A DNA stretch of 64,000 nucleotides, from NCBI GenBank assembly GCA_030549905.1, contig JAUQQK010000002.1:32506-96505 (forward strand), written 5' to 3'. The translations under genes and the position numbers were made by a program. The stretch is from Aquificota bacterium. Lineage in GTDB: Bacteria; Aquificota; Aquificia; Aquificales; Aquificaceae. Of this stretch, positions 43,315 to 51,758 are shown one piece after another. The stretch's first letter is position 1, and every line of letters begins with the position of its first letter. The notes under the pieces are model-generated. The model was not told the origin of the DNA. It saw only the letters and a program-made list of their open reading frames with translations, and searched no databases.

Positions 43315-44479
43315 TACGTACCTCCATAAGCGTATCTATTTCCTCAAGTATGTCCAAAATACCGCTTATCTCTTCTTCCATACCGTATTTTTTGAAGATC
43401 TCAAGAGCTTTGATAAGATGCTCCTTTGCTTCCGAAAGTTTACCAAGATGAGCGAGGGCGTTACCCATGTTAGCTAAGGTGCGTGCACAACCTACTTCAT
43501 CCCCCATCTTCATGCGGTGATCCAATACCTCCCTGTAAAGATCCAAAGCCTTGAGAAGGTTTTTTACAGGGTCTCCTGTTGGTAGGTGCTGGAGGGCATT
43601 AGCATAGTTCATTGTGGTACTTGCCCATTCTTTGGGATAGGCATCTTTGGTAAACACCTTAAGTGCTTTCTTCAGGCACTGCACACCGTAAGCTAACCTT
43701 ACCTGGTCCTCAAGATCTACAGCACCCACGGAAAGATAAGCCAACCCCATGTTGTTGTTTATGAGAGCATACATGTAAGGGTTTTCTTCGTATGTGAAAA
43801 ATTCAAGAGCTTCCCAATAATACTTTACAGCGTTGGTTAAATTCCCTAAGGAGGAATAGGCATTTCCTAAATTGAAGGAAATCTCAGCTTTCAAATAGTC
43901 AGCGCCTGTATCTGACAATTTTCTCTGCAATTCTTCAAAAAGCATAACTGCAGCGTAACTTACCCCTCTGTGTTCAATAAGAAGCTTCGTCTTTTTAAAG
44001 AGTATTAAGGCTTCAAAAATGGGAGATATGCTTTTGACGAGTTTTAATGCACTCTCAAGGAGTGAAAGGGCATCTTCTATTTTACCCTGCTCTTCAAAAG
44101 TCTGTGCCTTACTGTAAAGTATAAGAGCGTTAAGGTCATCCCTTCCCGTATCTTTTATGTCAAAATCCTTGAAAAAGGCAATGTTTAGCATATATTCAAG
44201 CACCTGATCTCTTATCTTTCTCCTTTCACCAGTTAGCAAAGATAGATTATAGTTTTTCAAGTCATCTTCCTGTAAATCTGAGAGCTTGCGAAAGGCGGTT
44301 TCCCACAAGCCGTTTTTAACCGCAGGAAGAAAGTCCCATTCTGGTGGAATGTCATCAAATTTTAGCAATAGAACGGAATTGATACAGTTCTTCCATCTTT
44401 CTGAATAGGGAAGTATGAGAAAATTGAAAGGATAAGGGAGGATGCCTACAGGCTGAGGGAACACACCTTTCCAGTCCAT
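43298..44479 (-). CDS. Tetratricopeptide-repeat protein of the group 2a hydrogenase locus
   Basis: About 393 residues. The second half consists of TPR units (ISFNLGNAYSSLGNLTNAVK, LINNNMGLAYLSVGA, TLANMGNALAHLGKLSEAKE), while the first 120 residues are unlike TPR. It probably scaffolds assembly of the hydrogenase complex. ATG 44479 shares bases with the stop codon of the preceding small gene (TAATG) and has AGGAGG upstream; GTG 44488 is too close to that site. Confidence 0.75.
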   Translation of the reverse strand: MDWKGVFPQPVGILPYPFNFLILPYSERWKNCINSVLLLKFDDIPPEWDFLPAVKNGLWETAFRKLSDLQEDDLKNYNLSLLTGERRKIRDQVLEYMLNIAFFKDFDIKDTGRDDLNALILYSKAQTFEEQGKIEDALSLLESALKLVKSISPIFEALILFKKTKLLIEHRGVSYAAVMLFEELQRKLSDTGADYLKAEISFNLGNAYSSLGNLTNAVKYYWEALEFFTYEENPYMYALINNNMGLAYLSVGAVDLEDQVRLAYGVQCLKKALKVFTKDAYPKEWASTTMNYANALQHLPTGDPVKNLLKALDLYREVLDHRMKMGDEVGCARTLANMGNALAHLGKLSEAKEHLIKALEIFKKYGMEEEISGILDILEEIDTLMEVRNDGRS

Positions 44480-44697
44480 TAACAGCACCCTCCTAAACCG
44501 TCGTTAATATACGGAATGTCTCTGTTAGCGCATCGTTTTATATAGCTCGCCGCCATCTGCGCCTTCTCTTTAGTAAAGTACCTTCCCACTTCGTACTTTA
44601 CCAGTTCATCTTTGAAAAGGACTTCTATAAAAACACTCCACTGTCCATCTTTTTCTTCTACAAAAGTTTCAGCTATTAGTGCCTTTTCTTTAAACAT
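44479..44697 (-). CDS. Small Cys-tailed protein of the group 2a hydrogenase locus
   Basis: A 72-residue protein starts MFKEKALIAETFVEE, shows a short beta-rich body, and ends KRCANRDIPYINDGLGGCC. The C-terminal GGCC and inner Cys suggest metal or cluster binding. The ATG follows GTAAGGAGG; a longer frame upstream overlaps the protease gene and lacks a ribosome site. The family is not recognised, but the position inside hupSL-protease-TPR suggests a maturation or accessory role. Confidence 0.65.
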   Translation of the reverse strand: MFKEKALIAETFVEEKDGQWSVFIEVLFKDELVKYEVGRYFTKEKAQMAASYIKRCANRDIPYINDGLGGCC

Positions 44698-44708
44698 GAT
44701 GGTCCTCC

Positions 44709-45467
44709 TTACATGAGAGATACTACCAACCCCCTTTCTTCTTCGTCCCAAACTGCTTTTTTCTTCCCCGGAGATATTCCCGCAGGCAGAAGTTCCCACA
44801 CAAGAACTGCTTTGCAACCTTCTTTGTTTATCCTCTTTAAGAGTAAGCCTCCCTGCACGTCGGTAGGTAATGGAATGATCGTAAATTGCATACCCTTAGG
44901 AACTACAAGTACGCTCATACAATCGCTAAAGTACTTATTTGCTATGTGAGAGGGTATAACTATGTATCCTTCTTCTGTAAGCTCCACCTCTACAGCATGA
45001 TTCCCTTGTATATCGTGCATCTTCATTACGTAGTCTGCAAGCTCTTCCATGGCTTTCTTCACCTCCAATGACAAATCCTCTCCTATCTCAAAGTTTTTAC
45101 CTTCAATTAGGTATACGCTTACCTTCCGAGGATACTTCCCGTTTAAGAGGTATTTGGCTAAAGCTATGGCATGATACCATTTTATTGAGTGAAGGTTTGC
45201 TTCCTCTATGGTTGGAAGCTCTTCAACTTCTTCCGAAGGTACGCAAAAAATCGTACCTGGTTCTTGATCGGTACTGCATGCATCTACTATTATTACTTCA
45301 TCGGCATTTTCCATATGAAAGATCACATCTATACCGGATGTTCCGCCATCTACGAGCTTTACATTAGGAGGGAGCCCGCGCTCCCAAAGATACCTTACAA
45401 AGCGCGGACCCACCCCATCATCCCCGCGTAAAGGGTTTCCACACCCCACTATAACAACTTTCCTCAT
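44709..45467 (-). CDS. hupD: Hydrogenase maturation protease with a C-terminal extension
   Basis: HupD-type endopeptidase for the adjacent HupL. Metal-site elements are GCGNPLRGDDGVG (residues 8-20), IIVDACSTD (near 60) and LHSIKWYHAIAL (near 92). At 252 residues it is about 90 longer than normal: the extra C-terminal domain (from about 160, with VELTEEGYIVIPSHIA and VLVVPKGMQFTIIPLP) is not part of the protease fold and I do not recognise it. It overlaps hupL by 4 bases. Confidence 0.85.
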   Translation of the reverse strand: MRKVVIVGCGNPLRGDDGVGPRFVRYLWERGLPPNVKLVDGGTSGIDVIFHMENADEVIIVDACSTDQEPGTIFCVPSEEVEELPTIEEANLHSIKWYHAIALAKYLLNGKYPRKVSVYLIEGKNFEIGEDLSLEVKKAMEELADYVMKMHDIQGNHAVEVELTEEGYIVIPSHIANKYFSDCMSVLVVPKGMQFTIIPLPTDVQGGLLLKRINKEGCKAVLVWELLPAGISPGKKKAVWDEEERGLVVSLM

Positions 45468-47098
45468 TTGAAAGTACCCAGTTTATATCTCGCTATCTCC
45501 TTCCCGCGCTTTTTGTCATATACATGAACCGTACAGACCAAACAAGAGTCAAAGCTTCTAGCCACATGAGCCACTTCTATTGGATCTTCTGGATTCTTTA
45601 TGGGGGCACCCACGATAGCTTTCTCTATAGGACCCATTTGACCTTTAGAGTCTTTCGGTCCTATGTTCCACGCCGTTGGTGTAACTATTTGATAGTTCTT
45701 TATCTTTCCGTTCTCTATTACTATCCAGTCTTGAAGCGCTCCCCTTGCCGCTTCAGTACCTCCGTACCCTTTGCCCTCTGGAAGCTCTTTAGGCTTTTTG
45801 TAGAACCTATCATCGTCAAAATTTACCTTGGCAAGCCAGGCTTTTACCCATTTGTAATACTTTACCGCTTCGTGCATTCTTGCAAGTACTCTAACCATAA
45901 CGCTCGGTCCTATCTTGTTTACTATGTTCCTAAATAGGGGATCTATAGCGTGTTCTATACATCCGGACGCGTTACATGCGGATTTAGCCTCTTCATATCC
46001 GGCAACCACTTGCCTTGCCAACGGTCCTGCTTCAAGGGGTACAGGTTTGCCATCTATGAGATATCTGGGAGACTTTGCCCATGAATACTTGCCCTGCTTT
46101 TTGGCTACATCCGGATCGAGGGGTACAGTCTCACCTTCCCATGGATGGAGCAAGGAAGAACCTTCAAAATAAGAATGTGTGATGTCTTCTCTCACATTCA
46201 TTTGGTCAAAGACGTAATACTTACCGTTGTATACTACACCGGAAGGAGCTTGTAGAGCTTGATTCCTGCCTTCTATGGTGGATACTGGATAGAATTCGGG
46301 ATCTATGTAAGTACCACAGGCTAAAAAGGCATTTACTCCAGCCCCGTACTTATCAAGCCCGTTTTCAAGGCAGAACCTTATGAAAAGACCACAATCAGAG
46401 TTCCTATGACTTTCACTTTCGTCAAGCCACTTTAGAACATCGTCCCAGGTTTTATTTTCGAGCCATCTGTCCACGGAGCAACCGAGCCATACTTTCTCAA
46501 GCCACTCAGTTCTATAACGCTCAAGGAGTGCATAAGCCCTAGTTATATGGTCAAGCTGAGGAGCACACATGACACCTCCGGGAACCATAAAGCTCGAGTG
46601 CGGCCACTGACCTCCGAACATGGCGTATATCTTTACAGGTAGGGCGGATATCTCAAGTCCTATCTTATAAGAGGTTCCCACAAAAGGTGCCCACCTTTTT
46701 ACTACCTCATCGTAAAGCTTGCTTTTAGCATAGTTCTTATTCACGAAGTCTATTGCGAATATAGCGTAGTACCATCTCGGAACGGACTGAAGTGTCTCAC
46801 AAGCTTGTGCTATATTCCTTATATGCCAAGCATTAGGTGGAACCTCCGTCCTCCATGCAGTATCAATAGCCTGACAGGCTTTATATAAATGACTTCCTCC
46901 GCATATACCACACACCCTAGGCGTAACAATGAGACCTGCAAGAGGATCTTTCCCGCGCAGTATGATCTCAAAGCCCCTGAACATTACAGCCTCCACCTGA
47001 ACATCCACGACGTGTCCGTCTTCCACGAACACGTCAGCTCTAACATCACCCTCCAGCCTCGCCAGAGGGTCTATAACTAAGTGTTGCTTTGTAGCCAT
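45464..47098 (-). CDS. hupL: Group 2a [NiFe] hydrogenase large subunit (HupL)
   Basis: Catalytic subunit of 544 residues, close to cyanobacterial HupL and actinobacterial Huc large subunits. Motifs: RVCGICGGSHLYKA (near residue 59) and DSCLVCTVH near the C-terminus, followed by a short extension (VYDKKRGKEIARYKLGTFK) cleaved on maturation. No signal peptide is present. Such enzymes oxidise low hydrogen concentrations and feed the quinone pool. It lies 31 bases after hupS. Confidence 0.95.
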   Translation of the reverse strand: MATKQHLVIDPLARLEGDVRADVFVEDGHVVDVQVEAVMFRGFEIILRGKDPLAGLIVTPRVCGICGGSHLYKACQAIDTAWRTEVPPNAWHIRNIAQACETLQSVPRWYYAIFAIDFVNKNYAKSKLYDEVVKRWAPFVGTSYKIGLEISALPVKIYAMFGGQWPHSSFMVPGGVMCAPQLDHITRAYALLERYRTEWLEKVWLGCSVDRWLENKTWDDVLKWLDESESHRNSDCGLFIRFCLENGLDKYGAGVNAFLACGTYIDPEFYPVSTIEGRNQALQAPSGVVYNGKYYVFDQMNVREDITHSYFEGSSLLHPWEGETVPLDPDVAKKQGKYSWAKSPRYLIDGKPVPLEAGPLARQVVAGYEEAKSACNASGCIEHAIDPLFRNIVNKIGPSVMVRVLARMHEAVKYYKWVKAWLAKVNFDDDRFYKKPKELPEGKGYGGTEAARGALQDWIVIENGKIKNYQIVTPTAWNIGPKDSKGQMGPIEKAIVGAPIKNPEDPIEVAHVARSFDSCLVCTVHVYDKKRGKEIARYKLGTFK

Positions 47099-47129
47099 GG
47101 CGCTTACCTCCTTAAATTTTTTTCAAAGT

Positions 47130-48101
47130 TCAAACTACAAACATGTCTTCTGTTGCCCATTTAGGTGCTGCTATCCTTGCTGTCACAGCGTGCAGCATAT
47201 AAGTGAGCTTATCAGATTCATAAACAGCTTCCTTGGGTATTACTCCGGCAACTTTCTGCGTCTTGAATATGGTACCGGGTGCAAGATCAAACCATGGGAA
47301 TGCGAATTCTGTACAACCTATGCAAGGATGTCCTGACCTCTGTTTTGAACTTACACCGTTCCACAGGATCCTGTTGCAAGGAGCGTGGGTAAGAGGTCCC
47401 CTACATCCTAATTCATAGAAGAGACAGCCCTTCCTAGTTCCTTGCCCGAACTCTTCAGCGGATATCTTCCATTCATGGAACTGAACCCTCGTACAACCTG
47501 TTTGTGAGAAGGTTTTGAAGAAGGTCAACGGTCTGTTGTACTCGTCAAGCTCTATATCCCCGGCTCTGCCAACTGCCAAAGCAACCAACACTTGAGTTAT
47601 CCAGTCATAGTGAGCAGGACAGCCGGGGATATTTATAACAGGAAGTCCTCCTCTGGATACGAAGTTTTCACCGAGAAATCCACCCTTTTTTGTCTTATGA
47701 AACTGAAGCCCTGTGGATTCTGTGGGATTTGGGGGAACAGCCGGTATGTTTCCCTGGCATGCACAGTTTCCTACTGCAACGACAAACTTTGCTACGTGAG
47801 CAAGCTCATATACCCAGTCCTTCATAGGTCTTCCTGCAAACATGTTGTATCTGCCAGTCCCGTTAGGTCCAAGAACTACAGTACCCTCAAAGACGAATAT
47901 ATCTAAAGGTATCTTTTCATTAACTATATCTCTGAGAAGTGCCTGAACCTGATTGCCCATCTCAAGCCCTGCAGAAGGATGCCATAGTATCTCTATCCCA
48001 AAATCCGTCACGAGATCGCAAACTGAAGGATATTCAGCATTTAAAAAGGACATGGTGTTGCCATTACAAGCACCACCGTGCAGCCAAAGAACCGTAGCCA
48101 T
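47130..48101 (-). CDS. hupS: Group 2a [NiFe] hydrogenase small subunit (HupS)
   Basis: Iron-sulfur subunit of 323 residues without a Tat signal. It begins MATVLWLHGGACNGNTMSFL, the cyanobacterial HupS pattern, where the second proximal Cys (C-x-x-C) is Asn. Other cluster motifs are VGNCACQGNIPA, IPGCPAHYDW, GCRGP...CNRILWNGVSS and CIGCTEF. ATG 48101 follows TTTGGAGG; the ORF extension to 48116 is not supported. It is the first gene of a minus-strand operon running to the NHL gene. Confidence 0.95.
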   Translation of the reverse strand: MATVLWLHGGACNGNTMSFLNAEYPSVCDLVTDFGIEILWHPSAGLEMGNQVQALLRDIVNEKIPLDIFVFEGTVVLGPNGTGRYNMFAGRPMKDWVYELAHVAKFVVAVGNCACQGNIPAVPPNPTESTGLQFHKTKKGGFLGENFVSRGGLPVINIPGCPAHYDWITQVLVALAVGRAGDIELDEYNRPLTFFKTFSQTGCTRVQFHEWKISAEEFGQGTRKGCLFYELGCRGPLTHAPCNRILWNGVSSKQRSGHPCIGCTEFAFPWFDLAPGTIFKTQKVAGVIPKEAVYESDKLTYMLHAVTARIAAPKWATEDMFVV

Positions 48102-48150
48102 GATACGCACCTCCAAAGGTATTTACTCCACAATAATAAATCCTATTAAA

Positions 48151-48216
48151 TGAATGTCCATTCAATTTTCTTATACCTCTTATAAGTAAAACTTATAGAC
48201 AACGAACGAGTATTCA
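48151..48216. promoter_or_regulatory. Symmetric divergent control region of hupS and the DUF1641 genes
   Basis: TGAATGTCCATTCA (48151-48164) and CGAACGAGTATTCA (48203-48216) are operator-like motifs flanking the palindrome CTTATA-N5-TATAAG (48170-48186) and a further TTATAG (48193-48198). TATAAG (minus, 48175-48170) and TTATAG (plus) are placed as -10 boxes with 17 bases between them, so each occupies the other's -35 position. Neither promoter has a normal -35, which hints at activation as well as repression. Confidence 0.6.
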
Positions 48217-48255
48217 TATATATTTCAAGGGGAAATTCGTGTAAGGAGGTAAGCC

Positions 48256-48687
48256 ATGAGCTATCATAACTCTACCCTTATGGAAAGTCTCACGGTAGGT
48301 GAGGCTAACGAACAGCTTAGTCAGCTGATAGATAAGCTGGAAGTTATTAACTTTTTACTCTCCTCTCTTGAGGAGCTTATGCAGAGGACTCCTTTTATTA
48401 TGGAATCCTTAAGCTCAGAAGTTATACGTTTTAGGGAAAAGTTCAGAGAGTCTGAAGACGGTATGAAGGGCATCCTTCAGCTTATTTATACGGCTATAGA
48501 TGTATTGGGTAAGGAAAATATAAGCAAAGCCTTAAACGGGGTTTTGGAAGCATACAAAGAAGTGAAAGAACACGATTACCGGACAAGTATAACTGGGATA
48601 GTCAGAGCAATGACAGATCCCGACATACAGAGAGCCTTAGCCTTTGTCCTCCTTGCGCTCAAAAATATAGGGTCTTCCATGAGGTGA
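48256..48687 (+). CDS. DUF1641 protein, first of a pair
   Basis: A 143-residue helical protein of the DUF1641 type, ending with the diagnostic MTDPDIQRALAFVLLALKNIG. The ribosome site GTAAGGAGG is strong. DUF1641 proteins occur near hydrogenases, formate dehydrogenases and heterodisulfide-reductase-like genes; no biochemical role is established to my knowledge. It is transcribed divergently from hupS and shares its control region, so it probably belongs to the same system. Confidence 0.75.
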   Translation: MSYHNSTLMESLTVGEANEQLSQLIDKLEVINFLLSSLEELMQRTPFIMESLSSEVIRFREKFRESEDGMKGILQLIYTAIDVLGKENISKALNGVLEAYKEVKEHDYRTSITGIVRAMTDPDIQRALAFVLLALKNIGSSMR

Positions 48688-48691
48688 AGAT

Positions 48692-49153
48692 ATGAACAAC
48701 GGATATGTCTTTTTACGAAGACCTGAAGATGAACTTGTTGAGGCTTACTTTAAAAAGGATGAAAACATAAGACATCTTACTATCTTTCTTTCAAGCATGG
48801 ATGCTCTTGCTTACTTTGCACAAATACTGCACGAATATGTGGAAAGTAGAGAGGACCTTAGGAAATCCATTCACGAAACCGATACAGAAGAGAGAAGGAG
48901 AGCCATCTCAGATGGTTTACGCAGGATGGATCTTATGGTAAGAGAGCTATTTGGGGTGCTTGAGCTTGGTAATCTTGCAGACTTTGCAAGAGCAAATTAC
49001 AGAGCTTACGAAGAGATGAAGAAATACAAAAAGAAGGTAGGATTGCTCGGAATTTACAGAGAGCTTAGGGATCCCCAGGTTCAGATAGCCTTAGGCTTTA
49101 TGTTCACTCTCTTAAAAAACATAGCCTCCCTTTTTGGGGATAGGAAGGACTGA
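48692..49153 (+). CDS. DUF1641-like protein, second of a pair
   Basis: A 153-residue paralog of the preceding protein with the same C-terminal signature (LRDPQVQIALGFMFTLLKNIA), starting 4 bases after it. The N-terminal region (LRRPEDELVEAYFKKDENIR) differs. Two unequal DUF1641 paralogs in tandem suggest a heteromeric complex. It ends 17 bases before the degenerate insertion sequence region. Confidence 0.7.
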   Translation: MNNGYVFLRRPEDELVEAYFKKDENIRHLTIFLSSMDALAYFAQILHEYVESREDLRKSIHETDTEERRRAISDGLRRMDLMVRELFGVLELGNLADFARANYRAYEEMKKYKKKVGLLGIYRELRDPQVQIALGFMFTLLKNIASLFGDRKD

Positions 49154-49169
49154 GAGCCTTCCGCCCCAA

Positions 49170-50150
49170 TTCTGCACTGTCCAAGAAATATATCAGACCC
49201 CTCCTCCTCCATGCCCAGTCCCCCACCATAGCCTCCTCCATACCCATCTCTACACCATCCCAGCCATCAGTAGCGTGTTTATTATACCAACCTTATACAT
49301 AATCTCCTTCTTTATATTTTCAAACTTAACACCTGACACATACTCACCAAACCATCGCTTAAACACAGAAAAGAAACTCTCCACAAGCCACCGCCTGCCA
49401 TAACCCACAGCAGACTTGTATTTCCTCTTGCCCTTCCTTACAGCCCTAACCACCTTGTCTCTCATAGAGTTCCCCCTTACCTTAGCACCTTTCCTGACCA
49501 TTACCACAGGCTCTATACCATCCCTTTTTATCCGTCTCCCCCCTGCACCTCTATACAAGCTCTGTTGCCCTCTGACTATCATGCACCTTCTCGTCTGTAA
49601 TTTCAAGCTCTACCACCCTCCCACTGTTTAGCTCAAACGCCACATGTAGCTTTATCCCTCCTTTCCTTGCCTTCTTACCATGCTTTTTCCTCAGCAACTC
49701 TCCTCTGTTGCTTACCTTAAGCCCTGTAGAATCAAGGACTATCACCAAGTCTTGAGGTAATTCCTCGGGCTTTGGAAAATGAGAGAGGTCTATATTCGTC
49801 TTGCTAAACCTGTAATGCAGTGTTCTGAAGTTTGGCACCTTTATACCAAGTGAGCTAAAAAGCTTTCTTGCAAATCCTTCTGTTTGTCTGTATGGCAGTC
49901 TCAGGGCAAATTTGATAAAGAGGAGTAGTCTTATCAGGGCTTCTGGGTGGGGGGAGGTCTGCCCCTTCTTTTCTCTTGTTTCTGTTCTTCTGTAAAATCT
50001 AATATAGAGGGGTCAATGAGTATCTCCTCCCTTTTTACGAGTTCTTCGTTATATTGGCTCCATCTTTTCTTCATGGTTTGGTATCTTAACATAAGTTGCT
50101 TTGTTGACTTTAGGACAAAGTAACCCACCTTAACAGAAGCTTAAACTTTC
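49170..50150. mobile_element. Degenerate insertion sequence remnant (IS5-like)
   Basis: The whole gap between the DUF1641 pair and arsC is occupied by this remnant. Outside the transposase the left flank is C/T-rich (49190-49250) and the right flank contains GACTTTAGGACAAAGTAACC. ACTGTCC on the left and ACTTTGTCC (complement) on the right are only vaguely similar, so the exact ends are not determined. Confidence 0.65.
49250..50128 (-). pseudogene. Inactivated IS5-type DDE transposase
   Basis: Three frame-disconnected pieces form one transposase. The N-terminal piece (50128-49934) ends in a C6 run where one C is missing. The middle (to 49551) has the first catalytic Asp in VIVLDSTGLKVSN and KARKGGIKLHVAFE. 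The last (49606-49250) has RRWLVESFFSVFKRWFG with the catalytic Glu. The segment between EITDEKVHDSQ and RRIKRDGIEPVVMVRKG is too short to contain the second Asp motif, so an internal deletion is likely as well. The element is dead; clear terminal inverted repeats were not found. Confidence 0.85.
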
Positions 50151-50168
50151 CGTACTAAATTTTTAGGT

Positions 50169-50609
50169 ATGAAGGTGGCTTTCATATGTACAGGAAACTC
50201 CGCAAGGAGCCAGATGGCAGAAGGCTTTGCCAGAAGGCTTGCAAAAGAGATGGGTCTTGACCTTGAGGTCTATTCAGCGGGCTCACAGCCCGCCAGCCAG
50301 ATAAACCCTTTTGCCATAAGGGTGATGGTGGAAAAGGGCATAGACATTTCTCATCAAAGACCTAAGTCCCTTGAGGAAATACCCTACGAGAGCATTGACC
50401 TTGTAATAACTCTCTGCGACTCTGCAAGGCAGTTCTGTCCCGTACTTCCCTCCGCAAAGCATATACACTGGGACCTTCCAGACCCGGCAGGCTTTGAAGG
50501 CTCAGAGGAGGAAAGGCTTGAGTTTTTCAGAAAGATAAGGGACCAGATAGAAGAAAGGCTCTGGGAGCTCCTTAAGAGACTACAGCTCAGGAAGGGCAAG
50601 CCTGCTTAG
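50169..50609 (+). CDS. arsC: Thioredoxin-coupled arsenate reductase (low-MW phosphatase fold)
   Basis: This 146-residue protein has the P-loop CTGNSARSQMAEGF (residues 8-21) and the later ITLCDSARQFCPVLP (near 78-92), whose two cysteines relay the disulfide in ArsC of the thioredoxin-dependent class. DLPDPAGFEGSEEE supplies the catalytic Asp. It would reduce arsenate to arsenite. No efflux gene is adjacent. It ends convergent with nikR with a 30-base overlap. Confidence 0.88.
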   Translation: MKVAFICTGNSARSQMAEGFARRLAKEMGLDLEVYSAGSQPASQINPFAIRVMVEKGIDISHQRPKSLEEIPYESIDLVITLCDSARQFCPVLPSAKHIHWDLPDPAGFEGSEEERLEFFRKIRDQIEERLWELLKRLQLRKGKPA

Positions 50610-50990
50610 CTTTGAAAGCTTTATGCCCCTTAGACCTGCTATGCTGGTTGATAGAGACTCCAGCTCCTGAGCCCTGCCCCTGAGTATAAGGACCTCAAGG
50701 CAGTGGTGGTGGTCAAGATGAAGGTGGGTAGAGGAGAGAACACTAAGGTGATGTCTGTGCTGAAGGTCTAAAAGCCTGTAGACAAGCTCCTTATCGTGGT
50801 GGTCGTATATGAGGCTCAAAACCGCCAGCACTTCTTTATCTTCTTCCCAGCTTTCCTGAGCCAGAAGGTCCCTTATGAGGTCTCTTACCAGCTCTGACCT
50901 TGAGGCGTATCCCTTGCTTATAACCCTTTTGTCTAACTCTTCAAGAAGAGCCTCCGGCAGGGAAATACATAGCCTTACCATCTTCTCCAT
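50580..50990 (-). CDS. nikR: NikR, nickel-responsive regulator
   Basis: A ribbon-helix-helix DNA-binding domain (MVRLCISLPEALLEELDK, residues 4-21) is followed by the nickel-binding ACT-like domain with the ligands in STHLHLDHHHCLEVLILRG (near residues 85-103). At 136 residues it is complete. It is the last gene of the nickel transport operon and probably represses that operon through a palindrome at 55032-55056. Confidence 0.95.
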   Translation of the reverse strand: MEKMVRLCISLPEALLEELDKRVISKGYASRSELVRDLIRDLLAQESWEEDKEVLAVLSLIYDHHDKELVYRLLDLQHRHHLSVLSSTHLHLDHHHCLEVLILRGRAQELESLSTSIAGLRGIKLSKLSRLALPEL

Positions 50991-51002
50991 AAAGACATTC
51001 TA

Positions 51003-51758
51003 TCAGAAGAAGTGAAAATGCTCACCCCTTCTACCGTGTTTATGCACGAAGCCAGCCTTAAAGAGAAGCTCTTTGCTTTTTAAGAAATCTTCTACACCTC
51101 CATCATATAGAAGCCCGTGGTCTTCTGAAAGCACTATAGCTCTACTACCAAGTTCCATCGCAAGGCTGAGGTTGTGGGTAGCAGTTACTATTGTACATGG
51201 TAGTTCCCACAAAAGGTCTATAAGCCAGCCTGTGCTTCTTGGGTCAAGATGGGCTGTGGGCTCGTCAAGAAGCAGAAGCTCGGGTTCCTGAGGCAGGAGG
51301 CAAGCTAAAGCAAGTTTTTGCCTTTGTCCTCCACTTAGTTCAAAGGGAGGTTTTTCAAGAAAAGGCAAAAGAGAGCACTTTTCAGCCCAATATAGCACCC
51401 TTTCCTTTATTTCCTTATCAGGAAAGCCAAGCCTCCTTAGGTTGAAGGCAAGCTCATCATAGACGGTAGGGTTAAAAAGCATACTATCGGGATTTTGAAA
51501 AAGAAGAGCTGTCTCTTTTCTAAAGAGCTTAAGAAAGTTTTTGTCCTTCAAGGTTTTTTTGCTTATCTCTCTGTCTTTGTAAAGGTATACACCCTCAGAA
51601 AGAAAGAGAAGACCGTTCAGCACCTTAAGTAGCGTGCTTTTTCCTGCACCGTTCACTCCCAATAGTACCACCTTTTCACCTTTTTCTAACTTGAAGCTTA
51701 GACCTTTGAAAGCTAACACACCTCCGTATCTAAAGCTTGCATCTTTTAGCTCAACCAT
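51003..51758 (-). CDS. nikO: NikO/CbiO, ECF nickel transporter ATPase
   Basis: ABC ATPase of a nickel ECF transporter: Walker A GVNGAGKSTLLK (near 34), Q-loop LFQNPDSML (near 88), signature LSGGQRQKLALACLL (near 142) and Walker B LLLLDEPTAHLD (near 160), then a switch His (TATHN). The C-terminus is HRRGEHFHFF-like and His-rich (KHGRRGEHFHFF), possibly metal-binding. It overlaps nikQ by 8 bases. Confidence 0.9.
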   Translation of the reverse strand: MVELKDASFRYGGVLAFKGLSFKLEKGEKVVLLGVNGAGKSTLLKVLNGLLFLSEGVYLYKDREISKKTLKDKNFLKLFRKETALLFQNPDSMLFNPTVYDELAFNLRRLGFPDKEIKERVLYWAEKCSLLPFLEKPPFELSGGQRQKLALACLLPQEPELLLLDEPTAHLDPRSTGWLIDLLWELPCTIVTATHNLSLAMELGSRAIVLSEDHGLLYDGGVEDFLKSKELLFKAGFVHKHGRRGEHFHFF

